Assembly: GCF_039414295.1 (NCBI RefSeq)
Contig: NZ_JBCITM010000009.1
Span: 62,001-126,000, forward strand
DNA from: Anoxynatronum sibiricum
GTDB taxonomy: Bacteria > Bacillota > Clostridia > Peptostreptococcales > Tindalliaceae
Direction: 5' to 3'
Length of the DNA: 64,000 bases
How positions within the stretch are numbered: the first letter of the stretch is position 1; every line of letters starts with the position of its first letter. Positions 50,494 through 57,810 of this stretch are shown piece by piece. The notes under the pieces are model-generated. The model saw only the letters and a list, made by a program, of their open reading frames with translations, had not been told where the DNA came from and searched no databases. Made by a program: the position numbers and the translations under genes.

Positions 50494-52851
50494 TCAGGTC
50501 ATCCGGTTCTTCAGGGCTTCAATAAAGCTGAGATTCCTAATTTTCACAAAGGTGGCCATTTGTGCCACTGCCACAAAGATGATGACTGCCACCACTGTCT
50601 GTAGCACCACCCGGTCAGAAACGGTTCCCGGCATGGCGTACACTTCGGTGCTCATGGATTCCATCATACTGGCCATCATCCAGCGTCCCAGTGGAATTCC
50701 CATCAGAATTCCGAGAACGCTCACCAGGGTATTTTCCCGGGTGATCATCCGAAAGATTTCTTTTCGGTGAAAGCCCAGCACCCGCAGGGATGAAAACTCC
50801 ATGATGCGTTCGTTGATACTGATAAGCGTAATGTTGTAGACAATGGCAAAACCGATGATGCCTCCCAGCATGACCATGATCCCGATGGTGACCACAATCA
50901 TCTCAGAGAACTCTTCAAACATTTCCTGCATTTGTCCCAGGGACTGAACCTGCTGCACATGATGGGCATCTTCCAAAATGGCCCCCAGGTCAGCATCGGT
51001 TTTCACCGACAGGCCGGTGATGTGGCCTGGATCCACCACCCACCGTTCCATGGTTTCCAAAGTCATGTACCCGTTCAGACCCAGGTATTGATTCACCGAG
51101 CCGCCGTATTCCATCCAAAAGTCATCACGGTCAGGCAGGTAATTTTTCACCAGCACCTGGTCGCCCGGTTCCAGTTCCAGCGACTTGGCAAAACCACTGG
51201 TAAGATACAGGCGGTCATGGTGCATCATCAGCGGTACCCCCGGTTCGCTTTCCAGGTGGTACATGTCACTGTCTGCGGGAATGCCCACCACGCTCACTGC
51301 TTTGCGGTGCCAGTCTTTTCGGATTTCAAGGGGCATTTCAATCCGGGGCTCAATGGCCTCCACATTTGCCAGCTGCCGGATTTCATGCAGGGTGTTCATC
51401 CCTGACATCCCTTTAAAATCGATATTATAGTCCATGGTATACATCTGACCGTACTGAATCTCGAAAATCTGTTGCCAGACGCCTCCCATGTTCATGGCCA
51501 CCAGCGTGACTCCGTAGGTGAGGGCGATGCCCAAGGCCAGGGTGCCATACCGCCGCTTGTTGCGAAACAGGTTCCTGATCACCATTTTCCAGCTGAAGGC
51601 AATGCGCTTCCACAGGAAGGTGATGCGTTCAATCAACAACCGGTGGCCGTCCGCCGGTGGTTCAGGACGCATGGAATCTGCGGGATGAATCCCAATCACC
51701 CGTCGGGCACCCGCCAGGCCCGCCAGCACGCAGAAAACAACGGTGATGACCATGGCGGTCACATAAGATTCTGGAATAATGCGGGTTTCCAGCAAGGGCA
51801 CGTTCATGTACTGGATGTAGAGCTGGACATAAATATCAGAGACCCAGGTGCCGGTGATGATGCCCAACAGCCCGCCTCCCATGCCTATGAGCAGGGAAAA
51901 CTGAATGTAATGCGCCAAAATTTGTGCATTGGAATATCCCAGGGCTTTCATCACACCGATGGCCACCCGGTCGTTTTTCACCGTTCGTGACAGGACAATG
52001 TAAATGATCAGTGCCGCCACTGACATGAAGAGGGTGGGCAGTACCCGGGACATGGCTTTCACCTGGTTCAGTTCTTCTTCCATCATTCGGTAGCTCATGA
52101 GGTCATCCCGCTGCATCACCCGGCGAACGCCGTAACGGTCCAGGGCATCATCCAGGGCATCGGCCACCGCATCTGGATTGGCACCGGGTGTCAGGGTGAT
52201 GAGAAGCTCGTTGTAGCTGTCCCGGTAGCCCAGCAGCGGCCCCAGCAGTTTTTCCGAGACGAAGAGGACACCAAAACCTTCCGGGTCAGGTAACAGGCTC
52301 TGTTCATTCTCCATAAGGTAGACAAATTCGGGATGTCCTGCAAATCCAATCACTTCCAGGGGGACTTCCCGGCCGTTCATGTAAGGTGTCATGATATCTC
52401 CCAGCTGAATGCCTCTGGCATTCGAAAACTGTTCCAGCACAGTAACTGCATGGGTTTCGTTCCGCACCATCCGCCCTTCAATGGGATAGAGGGCACTGAT
52501 GGGGTTATCTGTATCGGGAACTGAGATCACCCGCACCCTTACCCGCTCGTCGGGGTCGTCGGTGACAAAGGGAACATCCACACTGACACGGCCCTCCACA
52601 TGGGCGATCCCTTCCATGCGCAATACGTCATACAGCGCATTGGCGGGAATGCGGGTGAGCTGCACCTGCATGTCGGCCAACCGGGTAATGTCATAGAAAT
52701 CACGGATGGAGTTTTCCAGATTAATGGCGGTCATATGACTGGAGATCAGCGCCATGAGCGCCAGGGTCATCACCACGATGATGGAAATCACCTGACCCCT
52801 GATGCTGATCATCATGCGAAAGAGCCGCCTGGTGAGGGGAGACAGTCGCAT
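50494..52851 (-). CDS. FtsX-family ABC permease (MacB-like)
   Basis: This large permease has 785 residues with one N-terminal helix, an extracytoplasmic domain, three helices in the middle (from LPTLFMSVAALIIYIVLS), a repeat of the single helix plus external domain, and a final three-helix block (MIVVTIGIMVMLGGIIGFAIVY onwards). This is the duplicated ten-helix form. The ATG at 52851 shares bases with the ATPase stop codon (TAATG), showing coupled translation. Confidence 0.9.
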   Translation of the reverse strand: MRLSPLTRRLFRMMISIRGQVISIIVVMTLALMALISSHMTAINLENSIRDFYDITRLADMQVQLTRIPANALYDVLRMEGIAHVEGRVSVDVPFVTDDPDERVRVRVISVPDTDNPISALYPIEGRMVRNETHAVTVLEQFSNARGIQLGDIMTPYMNGREVPLEVIGFAGHPEFVYLMENEQSLLPDPEGFGVLFVSEKLLGPLLGYRDSYNELLITLTPGANPDAVADALDDALDRYGVRRVMQRDDLMSYRMMEEELNQVKAMSRVLPTLFMSVAALIIYIVLSRTVKNDRVAIGVMKALGYSNAQILAHYIQFSLLIGMGGGLLGIITGTWVSDIYVQLYIQYMNVPLLETRIIPESYVTAMVITVVFCVLAGLAGARRVIGIHPADSMRPEPPADGHRLLIERITFLWKRIAFSWKMVIRNLFRNKRRYGTLALGIALTYGVTLVAMNMGGVWQQIFEIQYGQMYTMDYNIDFKGMSGMNTLHEIRQLANVEAIEPRIEMPLEIRKDWHRKAVSVVGIPADSDMYHLESEPGVPLMMHHDRLYLTSGFAKSLELEPGDQVLVKNYLPDRDDFWMEYGGSVNQYLGLNGYMTLETMERWVVDPGHITGLSVKTDADLGAILEDAHHVQQVQSLGQMQEMFEEFSEMIVVTIGIMVMLGGIIGFAIVYNITLISINERIMEFSSLRVLGFHRKEIFRMITRENTLVSVLGILMGIPLGRWMMASMMESMSTEVYAMPGTVSDRVVLQTVVAVIIFVAVAQMATFVKIRNLSFIEALKNRMT

Positions 52852-53621
52852 TACCACTCAATCCTTTCTGGCGGTACCGGGTTCTCGTTGACGGTGATAT
52901 CGGTGATTTCGCCGCTGCGCATGCGAATCACCCGGTCACCCATGGCGCCCACAGGGGTATTGTGGGTAATGATGACAACGGTTTTGTTGTAGGTCAGATT
53001 CACTTCTTTCAGCAACTCCAAAATGCGGATACCCGTTTCAAAGTCGAGGGCTCCTGTTGGTTCATCACATAACAGCAGCAGGGGGTTCTTTGCCACCGCA
53101 CGGGCAATGGCCACCCGTTGTTGTTCACCGCCGCTGAGCTGGGAAGGGAAATGGTCGGCCCGTTCCGAGAGCCCCACCTTGCCCATCACTTCATCCAAGT
53201 TCAGAGAGGTGTCGCAAATTTCTGTGGCCAGTTCCACATTCTCACGGGCTGTCAGATTGGCCATCAAATTATAAAACTGAAAGACAAACCCCACTCCGTT
53301 TCGCCGGTACTGGGTCAACTGTCGATCGGAAAAACTGGTCAACTCTTTTTCCTGTACATATACCTGCCCTGAAGTGGGAGTGTCCATCCCTCCCAGAATA
53401 TTCAGCAACGTGCTTTTCCCGGAACCGCTGGGCCCCAGAATCACCACAAACTCGCCTTCATACAAATCAAAGGTGGCGTTTTTCAGAGCGCGCACCTCCA
53501 CTTCACCCATCTGGTATGTCTTGTTCAGGTTTTCAGACCGGATCAGCACCGGCCGCTGACCGGGCTGTGTCGAAACTTCTTTTATGGTTGCTTTATTTTT
53601 GGTGTGATTGAAGCCAAACAT
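52851..53621 (-). CDS. ABC exporter ATPase (MacB/LolD type)
   Basis: This ATP-binding subunit has 256 residues. Walker A is GPSGSGKST, the Q-loop is FVFQFYNL, the signature is LSGGEQQRVAIARA, and Walker B with switch is LLLCDEPTGALD ... VIITHN. The N-terminal extension of about 25 residues before the nucleotide-binding domain is somewhat long. The AAAGGAGGGG site fixes the start. It is located between a TetR gene and the FtsX permease. Confidence 0.95.
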   Translation of the reverse strand: MFGFNHTKNKATIKEVSTQPGQRPVLIRSENLNKTYQMGEVEVRALKNATFDLYEGEFVVILGPSGSGKSTLLNILGGMDTPTSGQVYVQEKELTSFSDRQLTQYRRNGVGFVFQFYNLMANLTARENVELATEICDTSLNLDEVMGKVGLSERADHFPSQLSGGEQQRVAIARAVAKNPLLLLCDEPTGALDFETGIRILELLKEVNLTYNKTVVIITHNTPVGAMGDRVIRMRSGEITDITVNENPVPPERIEW

Positions 53622-53670
53622 GGTGCCCCTCCTTTAACTCCCAACTGATGCCCGTGATCCGTGGAATGAA

Positions 53671-54330
53671 TTACCCGGTGGTTATTTCGTCTTTGTTTTG
53701 GTGTTGACTCCCTTGCTGCTCCTCTGTTTTTGACAGTGCCCATGGCAGCCTGATGTCTGACATAATGCCCCGGCTGATGAAATGAAACAATTTGATGTTG
53801 AAATCCAATAGTTCCTCATGGTGAATTTCTCCCTGCTTGATCAACCCCATAATTCCGACGGTGAGCACATCCAGCATCATTGCCACGAAAGCCGGGTCGG
53901 CTTCCTGTATTTCTCCCGCTGCCTTTCCCTGTTCAAGGATATCTGTCAGCAGTTTAACTGTTGTTTCCCGTTTATAGGCGGCAATTTCCTGCAGCAGATG
54001 GGGTTTGTCGTACAAGTCATGATAAAACTCTGGCGTAACGGTTTTGGAAACGACGAATCCTTTTTCAAAATATGCTTTCAGGCGGCTGTAGGTATCCGGC
54101 TGACGCCGTAGCTCCTGAGATACTTCTTCGTTGAAGCGGCGTACCATTTCCAGGGTGATCTCTTTAAACAACTCCTCTTTGGAATTAAAATGATTGTAGA
54201 TAGTCATTTTGCTGATGCCGGCTGCTGCTGCAATTTCTTCCATGGTGACGGCTTTCAGCCCTTTTTCAAAAAAAAGCCGTTCTGCCTGTTCAAGCAGGCG
54301 CTGGTGTTTCAACTCCCATTGTGTGGCCAT
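53671..54330 (-). CDS. TetR-family regulator of the exporter
   Basis: This one-component repressor has 219 residues. The N-terminal helix-turn-helix reads LFFEKGLKAVTMEEIAAAAGISKMTIYNHFNSKEELF. The C-terminal ligand domain is helical and unassigned. ATG at 54330 has GGGAGG upstream; a GTG three codons before it is less likely. It heads an operon TetR-ATPase-permease-adaptor ending at 49203, so autoregulation is likely. A candidate operator lies just downstream of the start site. Confidence 0.9.
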   Translation of the reverse strand: MATQWELKHQRLLEQAERLFFEKGLKAVTMEEIAAAAGISKMTIYNHFNSKEELFKEITLEMVRRFNEEVSQELRRQPDTYSRLKAYFEKGFVVSKTVTPEFYHDLYDKPHLLQEIAAYKRETTVKLLTDILEQGKAAGEIQEADPAFVAMMLDVLTVGIMGLIKQGEIHHEELLDFNIKLFHFISRGIMSDIRLPWALSKTEEQQGSQHQNKDEITTG

Positions 54331-54404
54331 AAACCACACCTCCCTCCGTGATCAACGTGTTCTTTGGATCCCTTCTGATACGACTGTATACATGTGACCA
54401 ATGG

Positions 54405-54436
54405 GGATTATTTATACTTTTATACTCAAATAGTCC
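54405..54436. promoter_or_regulatory. Candidate TetR operator
   Basis: GGATTATTT (54405-54413) is an imperfect inverted match (8 of 9) to AAATAGTCC (54428-54436). It lies immediately downstream of the predicted transcription start of the tetR gene. Another short palindrome TGTATACA is at 54385-54392. Confidence 0.4.
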
Positions 54437-54449
54437 ATTAGTTGATTTT

Positions 54450-54477
54450 ATTGTAAACTTTTTTCGGCATTCGTCAA
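54450..54477 (-). promoter_or_regulatory. Sigma-A promoter of the TetR-exporter operon
   Basis: TTGACG (54477-54472), 16 bases, TACAAT (54455-54450) on the minus strand. Confidence 0.72.
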
Positions 54478-54527
54478 GGGTTTTTTTGAATTTTCTCGAT
54501 TGATTTTGAAATCTTTTCTCAAAAACA

Positions 54528-54550
54528 TAAAAAACCGCCCGCGGGCAGTT
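54528..54550 (-). terminator. Intrinsic terminator of the comEB-tagO operon
   Basis: The 8-bp stem AACTGCCC / GGGCGGTT (one G-U pair) is followed by TTTTTTATG on the minus strand, 110 bp after the tagO stop. Confidence 0.82.
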
Positions 54551-54556
54551 GCAGAT

Positions 54557-54580
54557 TGAAGACCACCCTCTTTGTCTTCA
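54557..54580. repeat. Short inverted repeat resembling an arm of the 57.6-kb element
   Basis: TGAAGAC (54557-54563) pairs with GTCTTCA (54574-54580). The bases ctttgtcttca and the preceding terminator hairpin followed by CAGTTG recall the layout at 57523-57581 and 57744-57754. It may be a remnant of the same repeat family. Confidence 0.35.
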
Positions 54581-54659
54581 GCCCAAAACCCCCTGAGGCA
54601 GTTGAAACAGCAGTTATGATTAAATTGAAGCCGAACCGAAGTTGAAGACGGAACGCATT

Positions 54660-55685
54660 TTAAGAGGTGCGCTTCAGCAGTCCCGCACGAATCATGGCCA
54701 TCATGAGAATCAGAGTAACCACCAGCAGCATGGCAATGGATGTGGTGCGACTGGCCCCGGAAATAAAAATGGCACTCACCCCAAGAAACAGGCTGAAACC
54801 GTACAGAATCCAGACAGTTTGCCGGTGGGAAAAGCCTTGGGCCAGCAGCCGATGGTGCAAATGCCCTTTGTCTGCTTCCATGATGGGTCGTTTGTTCACC
54901 ATGCGCCGGAGAATGGCAAAGGCAGTATCAAAGATGGGAACTCCCAGTGCCAGGACGGGAATGGCAACAGCGATGGTGGTGGCGCTTTTAATCACCCCTT
55001 CAATGGAGATGGAGGCCAGCACAAAACCAATGAGGAGAGAGCCTGTGTCACCCATGAAAATAGTGGCGGGGTGCGAATTGTGGGGTAAAAAACCCAGGGA
55101 AGCTCCCGCCAAAATCATCAGCAGCACTGCCACTTCCGGTTGGCCGTTCATATAGGCGACGGCTGCCAAGGACAAGGATGCAATGCCGGCCACTCCGGCT
55201 GCCAGGCCGTCCAGCCCGTCGATGAGATTGACGGTATTGGTGATCCCCACAATCCAAAACAAGGTGGCAGGAATGGCCAGGGGGCCCAGTGCCACTATGG
55301 GTTTGGATGCAGAAAGAAAATTGGTGATGAACTCAATGCGAACACCACCGGCCATCACCAGTAACGCTGCACAGATCTGCAATGAGAGCTTCAGTTTTGC
55401 CGGCAGGGGACGGACATCATCCACCATTCCCATACCTGCCATGAGGGTGGCTCCTCCCAGCAGGGTCACCATTTGCCGGTCAAGGTCCATCATCAGCAGT
55501 GACACTGCCAGAAAAGCAGCGTAGATGGCCAGCCCGCCCAGCCGTGGAATGGGTTTTCGGTGAACCCGTCGGTTATCTTTCGGAACGTCAATAGCCCCTA
55601 ACCGATAGGCAGCCCGCCGGGCAAGGGGTGTTGTCAAATAAGCAATCAGCGCCGACAAAGCCAGCGCAATCATCAGTCGATCCAT
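54660..55685 (-). CDS. tagO: Undecaprenyl-phosphate GlcNAc-1-phosphate transferase (TagO/WecA)
   Basis: This integral membrane enzyme has 341 residues and about ten helices. It starts wall teichoic acid or related polymer synthesis by moving GlcNAc-1-P to the lipid carrier. It has GMVDDVRPLPAKLKL, NLIDGLDGLAAGVAGI, FMGDTGSLLIGF and HLHHRLLAQG, the family motifs. It starts 10 bp after the comEB stop. wecB, its usual downstream partner, lies at 35 kb instead. Confidence 0.94.
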   Translation of the reverse strand: MDRLMIALALSALIAYLTTPLARRAAYRLGAIDVPKDNRRVHRKPIPRLGGLAIYAAFLAVSLLMMDLDRQMVTLLGGATLMAGMGMVDDVRPLPAKLKLSLQICAALLVMAGGVRIEFITNFLSASKPIVALGPLAIPATLFWIVGITNTVNLIDGLDGLAAGVAGIASLSLAAVAYMNGQPEVAVLLMILAGASLGFLPHNSHPATIFMGDTGSLLIGFVLASISIEGVIKSATTIAVAIPVLALGVPIFDTAFAILRRMVNKRPIMEADKGHLHHRLLAQGFSHRQTVWILYGFSLFLGVSAIFISGASRTTSIAMLLVVTLILMMAMIRAGLLKRTS

Positions 55686-55695
55686 AATGGTCAGG

Positions 55696-56154
55696 TCACT
55701 CCCCGGAAATCAGGTTATCCAGCAAAGTCAGGGTGATGCCGGCTTCCTGCAGCATCTGTTCCGCCAGGGCATCGGGATAGGCTCCTTTGATCACGACGGC
55801 TTTCACGCCGGCATTGATCATCATTTTGGCACAGATCACGCATGGCTGATGGGTCACGTACAGCAGGCTGCCGTTGATGGATGTGCCATGAAGAGCCGCT
55901 TGAATAATGGCATTCTGCTCTGCGTGGAGACCACGGCACATTTCATGCTGCTGCCCCGATGGAATCCCCAGTTGTTGGCGCAGACATCCGGTTTCCTGAC
56001 AGTGAGCCATGCCAGAAGGGGCACCATTGTACCCGCTGGCAAGAATCCTTCTGTCTTTCACCAACACTGCTCCCACCTGACGACGCAGGCAGGTGGACCG
56101 CTTCGCCACCACTTCTGCCATTTCCATAAAATAATGATCCCAGTCCGGTCGCAT
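55696..56154 (-). CDS. comEB: Deoxycytidylate (dCMP) deaminase
   Basis: This zinc enzyme deaminates dCMP to dUMP for thymidylate synthesis. The 152-residue product has the zinc motifs HAEQNAI and PCVICAKMMINAG, and SGYNGAPSGM and CLRRQVGAVLVKD in the N-terminal half. ATG at 56154 follows GGCAGGAGG. It is called comEB by its place in Firmicutes, although the other comE genes are not here. Confidence 0.94.
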   Translation of the reverse strand: MRPDWDHYFMEMAEVVAKRSTCLRRQVGAVLVKDRRILASGYNGAPSGMAHCQETGCLRQQLGIPSGQQHEMCRGLHAEQNAIIQAALHGTSINGSLLYVTHQPCVICAKMMINAGVKAVVIKGAYPDALAEQMLQEAGITLTLLDNLISGE

Positions 56155-56210
56155 GAAAAGCCTCCTGCCTGCTGACATGTTGATAATCTCAAGAACGCAA
56201 AGCCGCTTTC

Positions 56211-56239
56211 ATTATACCCTTCCTGAAGACCGGTGGCAA
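56211..56239 (-). promoter_or_regulatory. Sigma-A promoter of comEB-tagO
   Basis: TTGCCA (56239-56234), 17 bases, perfect TATAAT (56216-56211) on the minus strand. Confidence 0.85.
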
Positions 56240-56261
56240 GGGACAAGTATTTCTCTGACCG

Positions 56262-57245
56262 TTAGGGATCCTTTCGTTTTATACGCACCACAAAACGAAC
56301 GCCATTTCCCTTTTCAATGGTCAGTGCGCCGCTCATTTGCAGGGCCAGCATTTCCACCATTTCAAGTCCAAAACCTCCCGCCCCGGTTTTATTCATTTTT
56401 TCCGGCATGCCTTTTCCAAAATCCTGTACCGCCAGTTCAATCATGTCACCCATTTGAAGCACCGAGATCACCACACTGCCTTCCTGATCCTCTCCATAGG
56501 CATATTTCATGGCATTGGTGAAGAGTTCGTTCATCATAATCCCCAGGGGAAACAACAGTCGGCTGTCAAGCATCATCTCATCCACTTCCAGATGCACCCG
56601 AATACGTTCGTGTTTTGAAAAGGTGCTTTTCACTTCATTGATCAGCGCCTGAAGGTATTTTTCCACCGAGAGGGTGTGAAAATCTTCTGATCGATACAGT
56701 TTATCGTAAATCACCATCATGGTTTGAATCCGGCTTCGGGCATCTTTTAAAGCCGCTTCGGCAGCGGTGTTGCCAACGGCTTCTGCCTGGAGGGTGAGCA
56801 TCATCACCATATTGTTCATGTTGTTTTTGATGCGGTGGTGCACTTCCCGCAGCAGCAGCTCTTTTTCCTGCAGGAGTTTTTGCAGCTGTCGTTGTGTTGC
56901 CAGTCCTTTTGACGGCGTCTGCTTCACCCGGTAACGCCTGACGGTCTTCCTGTCAGTCTGGTTATTCCCACCATTCACAAGAATGATCAGAAACCCGCTT
57001 TTTTGATTGCCCAGTTTGACGGGGACTCGGTAAAAGTGCGTATTGTTCACTTCTTCCCATTCTGATTCATGCCGGCCGATGATCTCTTCTTTCGAGCCAC
57101 CAGTCATGGCTACCCCCGCCGGATTAGCATCGACAAGATGACCTGTTTCGTCTATTGCAAAAGCCGGACACGAAAAAAGTTCCATCAATTGAGGCAGCAG
57201 ATCTTCGTTATTCGGAATCTTAAGCCGATCCAGTTGACTTTCCAT
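56262..57245 (-). CDS. PAS-domain sensor histidine kinase of the HisKA_2 group
   Basis: This soluble kinase has 327 residues. A short PAS-type region (about 15-90) contains CPAFAIDETGHLVDANPAG. The phosphoacceptor helix ELLLREVHHRIKNNMNNM (His136 or His137) is the HisKA_2 form, and an HATPase domain has MMNELFTNAMKYAYG and DFGKGMP. Such kinases often act with general-stress or nitrogen-related response systems. No response regulator is adjacent. ATG at 57245 has GGGAGG. Confidence 0.9.
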   Translation of the reverse strand: MESQLDRLKIPNNEDLLPQLMELFSCPAFAIDETGHLVDANPAGVAMTGGSKEEIIGRHESEWEEVNNTHFYRVPVKLGNQKSGFLIILVNGGNNQTDRKTVRRYRVKQTPSKGLATQRQLQKLLQEKELLLREVHHRIKNNMNNMVMMLTLQAEAVGNTAAEAALKDARSRIQTMMVIYDKLYRSEDFHTLSVEKYLQALINEVKSTFSKHERIRVHLEVDEMMLDSRLLFPLGIMMNELFTNAMKYAYGEDQEGSVVISVLQMGDMIELAVQDFGKGMPEKMNKTGAGGFGLEMVEMLALQMSGALTIEKGNGVRFVVRIKRKDP

Positions 57246-57407
57246 GAACAGGACCTCCCAGAGATCTCACCTTGCGACACCAATAACACCTGCTGTCTTA
57301 TTTCAGAAATATCACTGCAGCGGCCATCTGAGATTACATCAGAAATGGGCATTACATTTATTACCCGTTTCCAACCCATAATCAACGGTGCCGTCATTTA
57401 TATCTAC

Positions 57408-57413
57408 ATTATA
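57408..57413 (-). promoter_or_regulatory. Promoter -10 of the HisKA_2 kinase gene
   Basis: A perfect TATAAT on the minus strand with a weak -35 (GGCACA at 17 bases). It predicts a leader of about 155 bases. Confidence 0.5.
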
Positions 57414-57463
57414 TACCAAATATGCTAACATGTGCCGGAATATTCCACCACAAGTAAGCAACA

Positions 57464-57493
57464 TTGTCTTCAGCAGGGTTGCTGTTGACAATC
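57464..57493. repeat. Nested perfect hairpin with a symmetric TT/TT internal loop
   Basis: ATTGTC-tt-CAGCA-gggt-TGCTG-tt-GACAAT. Both arms match perfectly at 6 and 5 bp. There is no U-tract on either strand. It lies between the kinase promoter and the gltB terminator and could be an operator or an RNA element. Confidence 0.6.
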
Positions 57494-57522
57494 CATTTTA
57501 ACATTCTATTTTCTTTTCACAC

Positions 57523-57550
57523 AAAAACTGCCGATGGGATATCGACAGTT
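57523..57550 (-). terminator. Intrinsic terminator downstream of gltB
   Basis: The 10-bp stem AACTGTCGAT / ATCGGCAGTT (one G-U) with loop ATCCC is followed by TTTG on the minus strand; counting stem-end T residues there are five. It stands about 260 bp after the gltB stop, at the outer border of the inverted-repeat element. Confidence 0.65.
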
Positions 57551-57570
57551 GAGACTGTAGACAAAGTAAG

Positions 57571-57754
57571 ATGAAGACAAGGGGTTTGGTAAAGGACAGC
57601 CTTGGAAATCTTGTCAGTGTTTTTTCGAAAAGATGAGAAAACCGCCAGCGCCTGCTGTTTGAGCACAGCGAGTTCAGGCGCTGTTTTCGAGACTTTCGAC
57701 TAAAAACACACAAGATTGGAATCAGCTGTTCTGGCCAAATCCCTTTGTCTTCAA
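57571..57754. mobile_element. MITE-like or REP-like long inverted-repeat element (non-coding)
   Basis: The whole stretch is one imperfect inverted repeat. Outer arms TGAAGACAAGGGGTTTGG (from 57572) and its counterpart near 57737-57754 match, inner arms GTGTTTTTTCGAAAAG with CTTTCGACTAAAAACAC match, and the centre is AGCGCCTG / CAGGCGCT around a 20-base loop. The flanks carry two related hairpins containing CTGCCGATGGGATATCG (57528-57544 and 57761-57777). No transposase gene is inside. Mobility is inferred. Confidence 0.65.
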
Positions 57755-57785
57755 CCTCAGCTGCCGATGGGATATCGGCAGCTGC
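57755..57785. repeat. Border hairpin of the inverted-repeat element
   Basis: CAGCTGCCGAT (57758-57768) pairs perfectly with ATCGGCAGCTG (57774-57784) over 11 bp, with loop GGGAT. It is a close copy of the hairpin at 57526-57550. It lacks a U-tract. Confidence 0.8.
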
Positions 57786-57810
57786 CATCATGTCATGTCA
57801 TGGAAACAGC

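Larger units (their letters stand above)
57246..57522. other. Leader/gap upstream of the HisKA_2 kinase gene
   Basis: It contains the kinase promoter and a nested hairpin. No reading frame is supported here. Confidence 0.5.

Noticed and set aside
49265..50770. A 501-codon plus-strand frame
   Set aside because: It is antisense to the adaptor and permease genes; its composition is that of a reverse-complement shadow.
57498..57791. A 97-codon minus-strand frame
   Set aside because: It lies entirely in the inverted-repeat element and reads through its hairpins; not a gene.
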